This document shows, in pieces, positions 56,383 through 64,000 of a stretch of 64,000 nt of DNA (position 1 is its first letter; the number at the start of each line of letters is the position of its first letter). The notes under the pieces are model-generated. The model did no database searches, was not told the origin of the DNA, and worked only from the letters and a program-made list of their open reading frames with translations. Both the position numbers and the translations under genes were made by a program. This DNA comes from Halovibrio salipaludis (lineage in GTDB: Bacteria; Pseudomonadota; Gammaproteobacteria; Pseudomonadales; Oleiphilaceae), in the NCBI RefSeq assembly GCF_002286965.1, contig NZ_NSKD01000010.1, positions 26,304 through 90,303 of the forward strand, read 5' to 3'.

Positions 56383-56804
56383 CAGAAGGGCCTCAGAACG
56401 GCGAGCAGAATAATGGCGACCAGAAGCAGAACCGGCGCCTCGTTGATCCAGCGGAAGAAGACGTGGCCTCGGGTGTTGCGGTCATCCCGGAAGAGCCGGA
56501 CGAAATGCCCGCACCACAGGTGGTAGGCCACCAGCACCGCGATCAGCAGCAGCTTGATGTGCAGCCATCCCTGCTGCAGGTAGTACTCCGGGTTCAGGGC
56601 GATGAGCCAGGTGCCGAAGATCAGTGTGGCGATCATGGAGGGGTTCATGATGCCGCGGTACAGCTTGCGCTCCATGGTCCGGAAACGCTCCCGCCCGGGT
56701 TCATCCTCCGTCATGGCGTGGTACACGAAGAGCCGGGGCAGGTAGAAGATACCCGCGAACCAGGTGACCATGGCCATGAGATGGAACGCTTTGATCCAGA
56801 GCAC
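56382..56804 (-). CDS. hemJ: HemJ-family protoporphyrinogen oxidase
   Basis: This 140-aa four-helix membrane protein has an early His in KAFHLMAMVTWFAGIFYLPRL, YHAMTEDEPG, YRGIMNPSMIATLIFGTWL and a C-terminal RWINEAPVLLLVAIILLAV. HemJ oxidises protoporphyrinogen IX to protoporphyrin IX with a heme of its own. It fits the heme context of hemL. Its 3' base is shared with the thiD start. Confidence 0.9.
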   Translation of the reverse strand: MLWIKAFHLMAMVTWFAGIFYLPRLFVYHAMTEDEPGRERFRTMERKLYRGIMNPSMIATLIFGTWLIALNPEYYLQQGWLHIKLLLIAVLVAYHLWCGHFVRLFRDDRNTRGHVFFRWINEAPVLLLVAIILLAVLRPF

Positions 56805-56895
56805 AGGAACTCCTTAACCGACTGAATGATTCAGGCATGGTACAATGCTCTGTTACGGGCGCCAACGAGCGGAACCAGTACAGAGGAGGCAGAAC

Positions 56896-57930
56896 GTGAT
56901 CACAGTGGGCATTGTCGGGGGTACCGGCTATACAGGCGTGGAGCTGCTGAGGCTGCTGGCGCTGCATCCGGGTGTGGAGGTGGCGCTGATCACCTCGCGC
57001 TCGGAGGCCGGGCGTCCGGTGGCGGAACTCTTTCCGAGCCTGCGTGGCCACTGTGATCTGGCCTTCGAGGATCCGGATGATCAGCGTCTGGCCGGGTGCG
57101 ACCTGGTGTTCTTCGCCACGCCCAATGCGGTGGCGATGGACAGTGTGGGGCACCTGCTGGAGCAGGGCGTGAAGGTTGTGGACCTGTCCGCCGATTTCCG
57201 GCTGCAGGAGCGTGAGGTCTGGGAACACTGGTATGGCACCACCCATACCGCGCCGGATCTTATCCGCGAAGCGGTGTATGGCCTGCCGGAGATCAACCGG
57301 GAGCAGATCCGGGGCGCGCGCCTTGTGGCCAATCCCGGCTGTTACGCCACGGCCATCCAGCTGGGTTTCCTGCCGATGATCGAGGCGGGTGTGGTGGATC
57401 CGTCACGGCTGATCGCGGATGGCAAGTCCGGCGCCAGCGGTGGCGGCCGCCAGGCCCGTATGGGCATGCTGCTGGGCGAGGCCGGAGAGAGCTTCCGGGC
57501 CTATGCGGCCTCCGGCCACCGGCACGGACCGGAAATTGAGCAGGGGCTGCGGATGATGCAGGCGCGCTCGGCGCCCCAGGTTACCTTTGTGCCCCATCTG
57601 GTGCCCATGGTCCGTGGCATTGAGGCTACGCTCTATGCGGAGATCACGGATGAGGCTGCGGACTTTCAGGCCATCTACGAGGACCGCTTCCGCGATGAGC
57701 CCTTTGTGGACGTGATGCCCTGGGGATCATTGCCTGAGACACGTTCAGTGCGTGGTGAGAATACCTGCCGGATGGCCTTGCACCGTCAACCGGGCCAGAA
57801 CCGGATCATTGTCAGCTCGGTCACGGACAACCTGGTCAAGGGAGCTGCCGGGCAGGCGATCCAGAACATGAACCTGATGTGTGGGTTTGATGAACGTGAA
57901 GGGCTGAAGGCGCCCGCGCTTCTGCCCTGA
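56896..57930 (+). CDS. argC: N-acetyl-gamma-glutamyl-phosphate reductase
   Basis: This 344-aa enzyme reduces acetylglutamyl phosphate in arginine synthesis. It has [17 protein letters not shown] (NADP loop), [16 protein letters not shown] (catalytic Cys), [10 protein letters not shown] and [12 protein letters not shown] with the catalytic His. The start is GTG at 56896, with AGGAGG at 56884-56889; the upstream ATG at 56845 has no ribosome site. It heads a run of plus-strand genes as in Pseudomonas. Confidence 0.95.
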   Translation: MITVGIVGGTGYTGVELLRLLALHPGVEVALITSRSEAGRPVAELFPSLRGHCDLAFEDPDDQRLAGCDLVFFATPNAVAMDSVGHLLEQGVKVVDLSADFRLQEREVWEHWYGTTHTAPDLIREAVYGLPEINREQIRGARLVANPGCYATAIQLGFLPMIEAGVVDPSRLIADGKSGASGGGRQARMGMLLGEAGESFRAYAASGHRHGPEIEQGLRMMQARSAPQVTFVPHLVPMVRGIEATLYAEITDEAADFQAIYEDRFRDEPFVDVMPWGSLPETRSVRGENTCRMALHRQPGQNRIIVSSVTDNLVKGAAGQAIQNMNLMCGFDEREGLKAPALLP

Positions 57931-57941
57931 GGGCCAATCCG

Positions 57942-58709
57942 ATGGCACGCTCCGATTCTTCGGAAGAACTGGTACTGGTTCGCCAGCGGCGCGGTAAGCG
58001 CCTGCGGCGGGTGACGATACTGCTTGTGTTTACGGTCATCTCCGGGGTCGTGGGCTTTATGCTTGGGAGTCACCAGTACAGGGCTCGCTTCCAGGCAGCG
58101 GATGAGGGCTTTGAAACGGTGCGTGAGGAGCGCGATCGGCTTCAGGAGAAGGTTACCGAGTACCGTCGGCAGCTGTTGCAGGTGGAGCGTGATCAGGAAG
58201 TGGACCGCCACAGCCTGCGTGAAGCCCAGAACACGATCCGGGAACTGGAGCAGGCACTCAAGGAGCGTAAGTCCGAGATCAGTTTCTACAAGAGCATCAT
58301 GGCGCCGGACGATCTTGAAACCGGGCTCCAGGTGTTCCGTATGGATCTGGATCCCACCAGCAACCCGGACCGCTGGCGCTACAATCTTGTGCTCAGCCAG
58401 ATCGGCGACAACAACCGGTTTGTCTCAGGCCATGTGAAAGTCCATCTTGTGGGCTATGTTGGAGAGGAACGGCAGCGGCTTCCGCTGCATCGGATTTCGG
58501 ACTCACGCGAGGATAACGACATCGAGTTCCGGTTCCGCTATTTCCAGTCGGTGGATGGGGATATGACGATTCCCGAAGGGTTTGAGCCCCATTCCATCCA
58601 GGTTGCAGCGGTGACCGACAACGGTCGTGAAACGTCCGAGCGTGAATTTTTCTGGCAGGACAAAACAGGGGGCGAGGCGGATGTTTCGCAAGTCCAGGAC
58701 GATCAATAA
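57942..58709 (+). CDS. DUF6776-like membrane-anchored coiled-coil protein
   Basis: This 255-aa protein has one TM helix (about 23-45), a coiled coil of about 70 residues (RDRLQEKVTEYRRQLLQVE and on) and a C-terminal periplasmic beta-rich domain (WRYNLVLSQIGDNNRFVSG, RFRYFQSVDGDMTIPEGFEP). Homologues stand between argC and bactofilin in Pseudomonas and are uncharacterised. Its end overlaps the bactofilin start by 29 bases, so both are coupled. A link to cell shape is likely. Confidence 0.85.
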   Translation: MARSDSSEELVLVRQRRGKRLRRVTILLVFTVISGVVGFMLGSHQYRARFQAADEGFETVREERDRLQEKVTEYRRQLLQVERDQEVDRHSLREAQNTIRELEQALKERKSEISFYKSIMAPDDLETGLQVFRMDLDPTSNPDRWRYNLVLSQIGDNNRFVSGHVKVHLVGYVGEERQRLPLHRISDSREDNDIEFRFRYFQSVDGDMTIPEGFEPHSIQVAAVTDNGRETSEREFFWQDKTGGEADVSQVQDDQ

Positions 58710-59214
58710 AGGTTCGGGTCAGTACGACACACTGGTTTCGAACAAGATGTCCATAACCGGGGACGTGCACTTCTCCGGCGGTCTGCATATCGATGGGCGT
58801 GTTGAGGGTACGGTCTACGCCGAGGAAGGCTCGGATGCGGTGCTTCGCATCAGTGACGTTGGCGAGGTGGTGGGCGATGTCTACGCACCGCACATCATCA
58901 TCAACGGTACGGTCCACGGCAACGTCTATTCCTCGGAGGATCTTGAACTGGCTTCCAAGGCCTCAATCCATGGCAACGTGTATTACCATCTGATCGAGAT
59001 GGCCATGGGGGCGGCGGTCAACGGCAGCCTGCTGCATCAGCGTGAGGGCGGCCTGCCCGGTGGTTCCAGGACGCTGCCCTCGGGGCATCGCCAGGAACAG
59101 CAGGAAAGCGGTGCCAGGGCGGCGAGCCCCGCTGGGGGAGATGATGAGGCCCGGAACGAAGAGTCGCGGGAAGACAGTTCAGAGAGCTCCCTGGAGCGGG
59201 CGTCGAGCGTCTGA
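58681..59214 (+). CDS. Bactofilin-family polymer-forming cytoskeletal protein
   Basis: This 177-aa protein has a short N-terminal tail (MFRKSRTINKGSGQYDTLVS), the beta-helix bactofilin core (SITGDVHFSGGLHIDGRVEG, LRISDVGEVVGDVYAPHIII, VHGNVYSSEDLELASKASI) and a Ser/Glu/Ala-rich C-terminal tail. Bactofilins assemble into filaments near the membrane and often place peptidoglycan enzymes. The M23 peptidase gene nearby fits this role. Confidence 0.92.
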   Translation: MFRKSRTINKGSGQYDTLVSNKMSITGDVHFSGGLHIDGRVEGTVYAEEGSDAVLRISDVGEVVGDVYAPHIIINGTVHGNVYSSEDLELASKASIHGNVYYHLIEMAMGAAVNGSLLHQREGGLPGGSRTLPSGHRQEQQESGARAASPAGGDDEARNEESREDSSESSLERASSV

Positions 59215-59308
59215 CCCGATCCAGGGTGGCGTAATCAGGCTTGTCAGGCCGGCACTCTGGTTCACATAATGGTCTGACTTGAATGGAACAGCAGTTGGGA
59301 GTGATCGC

Positions 59309-59662
59309 ATGGGCGTGGTTCAGGAACAGGCGGCAATACCGGTGTTTTTCACCGAATCAGCCGTTGCACGTGTGCGTGAGCTGATTACCGAGGAAGGTAA
59401 TCCCGATCTCAAGCTGCGCGTGTTCATTACAGGCGGTGGTTGCTCCGGCTTCCAGTACGGCTTCACCTTCGATGAGAATCAGGCGGACGATGATGCGGCC
59501 GTTGAGCGCGATGGCGTGACCCTGCTTGTGGATCCGCTGAGCTACCAGTATCTGGTGGGCGCGACCGTTGACTATGAAGAGGATCTGATGGGTGCCCAGT
59601 TCCGGGTCCAGAACCCGAACGCCACCAGTACCTGCGGCTGCGGGTCCTCCTTCAGCATCTGA
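59309..59662 (+). CDS. erpA: Iron-sulfur cluster insertion protein ErpA
   Basis: This 117-aa A-type carrier delivers Fe-S clusters to targets such as IspG. It has the three conserved cysteines: one in [11 protein letters not shown] and two in [10 protein letters not shown] at the C-terminus. The start [10 protein letters not shown] at 59309 is preferred to TTG at 59279, because GGGAG lies ahead of it. It is convergent with anmK (11-base overlap). Confidence 0.95.
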   Translation: MGVVQEQAAIPVFFTESAVARVRELITEEGNPDLKLRVFITGGGCSGFQYGFTFDENQADDDAAVERDGVTLLVDPLSYQYLVGATVDYEEDLMGAQFRVQNPNATSTCGCGSSFSI

Positions 59663-60782
59663 GGTTGCCGGCCCTGCCGGGCCACACCCCACCAAGCACT
59701 CTTGGCCCAGATGCACCGGTAACTGAAGGCAGGTTGCCGGGGGCGTTATTGAGTCTCTGGCGCGCCAGCCACGCAAAAGCCGCTCCCTCCACACTCTGTG
59801 GATCCAGCCCCAGGGTGGTCGTGGAATCCACCGACGCCTCCGGGAGCAGGCTGGCAATACGCTCCGCCAGAAGCGGGTTGAAGGCGCCACCTCCCGCCAG
59901 GAACACCTCTTCCGAACCCATGGCGTTGATGTCACGGGTGACCGTTACAGCAGTCAGCTCCAACAGTGTCCTCTGAACATCCTCTGGCTTCGGTGTATCG
60001 GGCAGAGTACTCAGGTGGGTCTCCAGCCAGTTTTCATTGAAATGTTCCCGGCCGGTGCTTTTGGGCGGTTGCCTGGAGAAGTAGGTATCGCTCAGGAATG
60101 TTCTAAGAAGCGGCTCGCAGACGGTTCCGGAGGCTGCCCATTCGCCGTTGTGGTCGAAAGAGTGCCCCTGGTGGCGTCTGCACCACAGGTCCATCAGGCG
60201 GTTGGCCGGGCCTGTATCGTGGCCCCGGGGCGGCCCGTCGTCGCCCGGGATCAGGGTGATATTGGCGATTCCTCCCAGGTTGATCAGGCAGCGCATCCGG
60301 CCGGGGGCGCTGAACAGCCAGGTGTGGAATGCGGGCGCAAGCGGGGCTCCCTGGCCGCCGGCGGCAATGTCGCGCCTGCGGAAGTCGCCTACGGTGGTGA
60401 TGCCGGTGCCTTCGGCAATGCGGTTGGGATCGGCGATCTGCAGGCTGAAGGGGGAGGGCGGCTCTGTGCGGTGCTGGACTGTCTGGCCATGGCTGCCGAT
60501 GGCCGTGACGTGTTCCGGCTTCAGGCCGGCTTTTTCAGTGACGGCAAGGGCCGCGTGGGCAAAAGCATCCCCCAGCCGGGCATCCGCTTCGCCCAGAAGT
60601 GATGGCGTCCCCTGGTTGGAGGCGAGCTCTTCCAGCTGCGCCTGAAGGTTGTCCGGATAGCTGTGGCTGGTGTGCCAGCTGGTTTCAATGCCCTGGGGGC
60701 CAAACCCGACCAGAACCGCATCGATCCCGTCCATGCTGGTGCCGGACATGAGACCGATGTACCAGTCAGGCTGGCCTGCCAT
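59652..60782 (-). CDS. anmK: Anhydro-N-acetylmuramic acid kinase
   Basis: This 376-aa kinase phosphorylates 1,6-anhydro-MurNAc during cell-wall recycling. It shows [18 protein letters not shown] at the start, [21 protein letters not shown] and GTGLGL-type motifs replaced by [12 protein letters not shown], plus [11 protein letters not shown]. It directly follows the M23 peptidase gene (stop-start distance zero bases), as in Pseudomonas, and the two may be co-transcribed. Confidence 0.94.
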   Translation of the reverse strand: MAGQPDWYIGLMSGTSMDGIDAVLVGFGPQGIETSWHTSHSYPDNLQAQLEELASNQGTPSLLGEADARLGDAFAHAALAVTEKAGLKPEHVTAIGSHGQTVQHRTEPPSPFSLQIADPNRIAEGTGITTVGDFRRRDIAAGGQGAPLAPAFHTWLFSAPGRMRCLINLGGIANITLIPGDDGPPRGHDTGPANRLMDLWCRRHQGHSFDHNGEWAASGTVCEPLLRTFLSDTYFSRQPPKSTGREHFNENWLETHLSTLPDTPKPEDVQRTLLELTAVTVTRDINAMGSEEVFLAGGGAFNPLLAERIASLLPEASVDSTTTLGLDPQSVEGAAFAWLARQRLNNAPGNLPSVTGASGPRVLGGVWPGRAGNLRC

Positions 60783-62267
60783 TCACTCCTCAGCCAGGGC
60801 GATCTGGAAGGAGTTGTCCTCCTCGGAGAGACGGGCAAGACGCGGGTTGGTCTGGGCCCGGAACTGGGCCATCTGGTCCTCCGGAATGGGGTCTGCGTCC
60901 GGCAGGCTGACATGCAATGGGTTCCGGGGCTGACCACTGACCCTGTATTCATAGTGCAGGTGTGGTCCGGTCGCCAGTCCGCTCATGCCGACGTAGGCGA
61001 TCACGTCGCCCTGCTGGACGGTTTCACCCCGGCGAAGTCCTCTCCTGTAGCTGCGCAGGTGGCTGTAGACGGTGGAAACCTCATTGCCATGATCAATACG
61101 GACGGTTTTGCCGTAGCCGCCATCCCGCCCCACATAGGTGATGCGACCGTCGCCGGAGGCCTTGACGGGGGTGCCCGGTGAAGCCGCGAAATCCGTGCCT
61201 TCGTGAGGCCGCACCCGGTTGAGGATGGGATGGCGGCGGTTCATGTCGAAGTGGGAGGAAACCCGCTGGTACTGGAGCGGGGTACGCAGGAAGGCCTTGC
61301 GAAGGCTTTCACCCTCCGGGGTGTAGTAGTCGCTGTTGCCGTCCGCATCCGTGTAGAGAGCTGCGGAATAGGTCTTGCCCTTGTTGGTGAAGGTGGCGGC
61401 CAGGATGCGGCCATGGCCGATCATTTCACCATCGAGATACTGCTTTTCGTACAGAACCCCGAAGCGGTCGCCCTTGCGGAGGTCCCGGGAGAAATCGACG
61501 CGCCACCCGAAGATGCGCGAGAGCTGGTTGCGGACCTTGGTGCCGAGCCCGGCGCGATTCGCCGCAAGGATATAGGAGGTCTGGATATCGCCGCTGGCAT
61601 AGGCCAGCTCTACCCTGGGGTCACGCATTTCCTCGTGGGTGTGGAAGCTCTCGTCCTGGCGCACCGCCTTGAGCTTGGTGGTGCGGCTGTTGTGCAGGAC
61701 CACCATGGAGAGTTTGCCGTCGTCATCAAAGCCGAATTCGATTTCCCGGCCAGCACGCAGGCGCGACAGTTCGTCCGGCTTGCCTTCGCCATTCAGGATG
61801 CGGTACATCTCCTGGTGGCTTACATCGGCATCGCTGAACAGGGATGACAGGGAATCGCCTCTCTCAATCGTAAAGCGCCGCCATTCCAGCTCCTCCTCGC
61901 GGATGCCCTCTCCGCTGGACTCTGGTTGGGCGGTGGCGGCGGTCTGGTCTTCGGGGATGGCCTCCAGATTGATGCCAAGAAGGCTCTGGAGATCCGGGGC
62001 TCCGGCGTATGCCAGTGTCCGCGCGGGCGATACCATGCCGGCCTGTGAATACTGTTGTGTTGAGGTCTGGCTGTCCTGTGGGACGGGGGAGACAGGTGCC
62101 ACATCAAGGGTCTTTGTGGTCTGGCTCTGGTTACTGCCCGGACTGACCAGCAGGGTGACACCAACCAGTGCGGTAAGGCCGGCAAGCGCGGCGATATGGG
62201 TTCCCGGGAATTGTCTGAGCACGGTTATACCCTGTTGTTTCAGTGTTGGGGCAAACTTTTCGGGCAA
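60783..62267 (-). CDS. Peptidoglycan metallo-endopeptidase of the M23 family with OapA-like domain
   Basis: This 494-aa protein has one TM helix near 24-43, an OapA/LysM-like region (IERGDSLSSLFSDADVSHQEMYRIL) and the M23 domain (NRVRPHEGTDFAASPGTPV, HGNEVSTVYSHL, HLHYEYRV) with the zinc-binding HxxxD, and HxH residues. It should cleave peptide cross-links. The start TTG at 62267 gives the full anchor; GTG at 62222 is an alternative. It is divergent from tyrS. Confidence 0.9.
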   Translation of the reverse strand: MPEKFAPTLKQQGITVLRQFPGTHIAALAGLTALVGVTLLVSPGSNQSQTTKTLDVAPVSPVPQDSQTSTQQYSQAGMVSPARTLAYAGAPDLQSLLGINLEAIPEDQTAATAQPESSGEGIREEELEWRRFTIERGDSLSSLFSDADVSHQEMYRILNGEGKPDELSRLRAGREIEFGFDDDGKLSMVVLHNSRTTKLKAVRQDESFHTHEEMRDPRVELAYASGDIQTSYILAANRAGLGTKVRNQLSRIFGWRVDFSRDLRKGDRFGVLYEKQYLDGEMIGHGRILAATFTNKGKTYSAALYTDADGNSDYYTPEGESLRKAFLRTPLQYQRVSSHFDMNRRHPILNRVRPHEGTDFAASPGTPVKASGDGRITYVGRDGGYGKTVRIDHGNEVSTVYSHLRSYRRGLRRGETVQQGDVIAYVGMSGLATGPHLHYEYRVSGQPRNPLHVSLPDADPIPEDQMAQFRAQTNPRLARLSEEDNSFQIALAEE

Positions 62268-62499
62268 GTTCGCAGAATTACTCGAAGTATAATGAAAACA
62301 GCGGTGGGCGCAAAAAAACGATTGCCTTTGTTGTGCGGTACAACGCGGTCACTGGTTTCCTGTTACAATAGCGACCTTTGCAAGTGCCTGCGACACAAAG
62401 TGAATTTGGCGGGATTACCGCCGTGTTAATGGCTTATGAAAATTGTCAGTGTGTGTAGCGGGCAGCCCTGCTGGAACCGAGCGGAGTAGACAAGTATCC

Positions 62500-63699
62500 A
62501 TGACGAACATTGATGACGCCATCGCCCAGATCCACCGTGGGGTGGATGAGCTGATCCCCGAGGAAGACCTGGCTGCCAAGCTGCGCAGTGGCCGCAGGCT
62601 GCGGATCAAAGCGGGGTTTGATCCCACGGCGCCCGATCTGCACCTGGGGCACACTGTGCTTCTGAACAAGCTGCGCCAGTTCCAGGAGCTGGGCCATGAG
62701 GTCATCTTCCTGATCGGGGACTTCACCGGCATGATCGGCGATCCCAGCGGCAAGAGCGCCACTCGCCCGCCGCTGTCCGAAGAGGAGGTGGCCGCAAACG
62801 CGGAGACCTATAAGGAGCAGGTTTTCCGGGTGCTCGACCCGGAGAAGACACGGGTTGTGTTCAATTCCACCTGGATGAATGAGATGGGCGCGGCGGACAT
62901 GATCCGGCTGGCAAGCCAGTACACCGTAGCGCGCATGCTTGAGCGTGATGATTTCCGCAAGCGTTACCAGGCCAATGAGTCCATTGCCATCCATGAGTTC
63001 CTCTATCCGCTGGTCCAGGGGTATGACTCCGTGGCGCTGGAGGCGGACGTGGAGCTTGGCGGCACCGACCAGAAGTTCAATCTGCTCATGGGGCGGCATC
63101 TACAGCGCCACTACGACCAGGAGCCCCAGGTGGTGCTGACCATGCCAATCCTTGAAGGGCTGGACGGGGTTCAGAAGATGTCCAAGTCCCTGGGGAACTA
63201 CGTGGGGATCACGGATGCCCCGGGGCAGATGTACAGCCGGCTGCTTTCGGTTCCTGATGAGCTTGTGTGGCGCTACTTCGAACTGCTGACGCTCAAGCCC
63301 ATGGATGAGGTTGAGACCCTGCGCCGACAGGTGGAAGAGGAAGGGCTCAATCCGCAGGAGGCCAAGAAGGCGCTGGCGCACTGGCTGATCAGTCGCTATC
63401 ACGGCGAAGAGGCGGCGGAGAATGCCCACCGCTCCGCGGGGAACAGAGTGGAGCTCGGTGAGATTCCGGAAAATGTGCCCGAGGTGACCGTGGATGCAGG
63501 TGGGCAGGCTGAGCTCTTTGTGGTCAGCCTGCTCAAGCAGGCGGGGCTGGCCCAGGGGGGCGCCGCCAAGGATGTGGTGAAGCAGGAGGCTGTCTATGTG
63601 GATGGCGAGCCCCTGGGTGATCGTCAGTCGCTGCCAGCGGGGCAGTCGTACGTGATCCAGGCGGGCCGGAAGAAGATTGCGCGGGTCCATATCCAGTGA
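62500..63699 (+). CDS. tyrS: Tyrosyl-tRNA synthetase
   Basis: This 399-aa class I synthetase charges tRNA(Tyr). The HIGH-like motif HLGHTV lies in [17 protein letters not shown], the substrate site in [19 protein letters not shown], and KMSKS in [14 protein letters not shown]. The C-terminal S4-like domain runs from about 335. The start [10 protein letters not shown] at 62500 follows GGAGTA. The TyrZ-type sequence, shorter at the N-terminus than E. coli TyrS, is typical of Pseudomonas. It precedes an rRNA operon. Confidence 0.96.
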   Translation: MTNIDDAIAQIHRGVDELIPEEDLAAKLRSGRRLRIKAGFDPTAPDLHLGHTVLLNKLRQFQELGHEVIFLIGDFTGMIGDPSGKSATRPPLSEEEVAANAETYKEQVFRVLDPEKTRVVFNSTWMNEMGAADMIRLASQYTVARMLERDDFRKRYQANESIAIHEFLYPLVQGYDSVALEADVELGGTDQKFNLLMGRHLQRHYDQEPQVVLTMPILEGLDGVQKMSKSLGNYVGITDAPGQMYSRLLSVPDELVWRYFELLTLKPMDEVETLRRQVEEEGLNPQEAKKALAHWLISRYHGEEAAENAHRSAGNRVELGEIPENVPEVTVDAGGQAELFVVSLLKQAGLAQGGAAKDVVKQEAVYVDGEPLGDRQSLPAGQSYVIQAGRKKIARVHIQ

Positions 63700-63734
63700 G
63701 TGGGCGCCCGCTGACATCATTCTGAAATCTCCTG

Positions 63735-63762
63735 TTGACGACACCCTGTGCGGGTGTAGAAT
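63735..63762 (+). promoter_or_regulatory. rRNA operon promoter P1
   Basis: TTGACG (63735-63740) and TAGAAT (63757-63762) are 16 bases apart, followed by a short GC-containing discriminator. It lies 35 bases after the tyrS stop and upstream of the rrn leader. Two tandem promoters are typical of rrn operons. Confidence 0.65.
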
Positions 63763-63830
63763 ACGCATCTCTTTCGGGGCAACGGCCCACAGCGGCGGCG
63801 CTTTCGGGCGCGGATGAGTTGTTCCGGGGA

Positions 63831-63858
63831 TTGACAAAGTTCTGAAATGCTTTAGAAT
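63831..63858 (+). promoter_or_regulatory. rRNA operon promoter P2
   Basis: TTGACA (63831-63836) and TAGAAT (63853-63858) are 16 bases apart. The promoter is close to consensus and lies about 100 bases after P1, like a typical rrn P2. A T-rich stretch follows the -10 box. Confidence 0.75.
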
Positions 63859-63893
63859 TTTGTTTTTCCAATCAGGGGCTTAACGCCTTCTGA

Positions 63894-63906
63894 GGTTCTT
63901 TAACAA
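63894..63906 (+). promoter_or_regulatory. BoxA-like antitermination element in the rrn leader
   Basis: GGTTCTTTAACAA matches the rrn boxA consensus (TGCTCTTTAACA) in most positions. It lies about 35 bases after P2 and would load the Nus antitermination complex before the 16S rRNA gene, which lies beyond the right edge. The rest of the window to 64000 is leader. Confidence 0.7.
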
Positions 63907-64000
63907 TGGGGTCAGGTTATTTGTGTGGGCGCTGGCTGTGGTGGTCGGTGCGATCATCAAAGTCAGTGCTCGTTGATTCGAGTGCGGTCTTTGAGCTTGT

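Overview
The window is a chromosomal segment of a GC-rich gammaproteobacterium from the Pseudomonas/Marinobacter/Halomonas part of the class. Two blocks of gene order point there: pgi-panC-panB-folK-pcnB-crcZ-cbrB-cbrA-gluQ-dksA, and argC-(DUF6776-like)-bactofilin-erpA-anmK-M23 peptidase-tyrS-rrn, both as known from Pseudomonas. The genus cannot be fixed from the sequence alone. There are no CRISPR arrays and no complete prophage.

Accessory half (1-21306). A copper module comes first (CusC-, CusB- and CusA-like RND efflux, a small membrane protein, a CopA-type P1B ATPase), with a GC-tract palindrome upstream. Two decayed gene scraps follow. Next is a mobile-element core, all on the minus strand: a rolling-circle Rep protein with intact HUH and Tyr motifs, a tandem Rep paralogue that has lost the HUH histidines and the catalytic Tyr, an AlpA-type regulator, and a 557-aa protein with the layout of a P4-type primase-helicase ATPase in which Walker A, Walker B and the arginine finger are all replaced. 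A repeat-rich, AT-rich tract lies between the last two. A compact mer operon (merT-merP-merA plus a small membrane ORF, with divergent merR and a classical 19-bp-spacer promoter), a broken ISL3 transposase, an IS3-family element and a P4-type integrase complete the island. The integrase abuts the 3' end of a tRNA with anticodon CAU (probably tRNA-Ile2), the presumed attachment site. The far end of the island was not found and may lie left of the window.

Core half (21307-64000). rpoD, dnaG and rpsU form the macromolecular synthesis operon, followed by tsaD, plsY, folB and a divergent folK paralogue. The pcnB-folK-panB-panC-pgi operon adjoins the CbrA/CbrB carbon-nitrogen two-component system. 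Between cbrB and pcnB lies a clear CrcZ-type Hfq/Crc-sequestering small RNA with a sigma-54 promoter, six A-rich CA motifs on the RNA strand and a terminator. Then come cbrX, gluQ, dksA and sfsA; an aldehyde dehydrogenase/ene-reductase pair with a divergent LysR regulator; a PBP1b-type gene with a TPR lipoprotein; and an ECF sigma/anti-sigma operon that includes an Arg/Glu-rich exported protein and a TPR plus beta-barrel protein, divergent from a DUF4382-like lipoprotein. hemL-thiE-thiD-hemJ, the argC to tyrS block and two promoters of an rRNA operon close the window.

The most unusual content is the Rep/dead-Rep/AlpA/dead-ATPase set. It looks like an integrative element in which two replication-type proteins have kept their folds but lost their catalytic residues.
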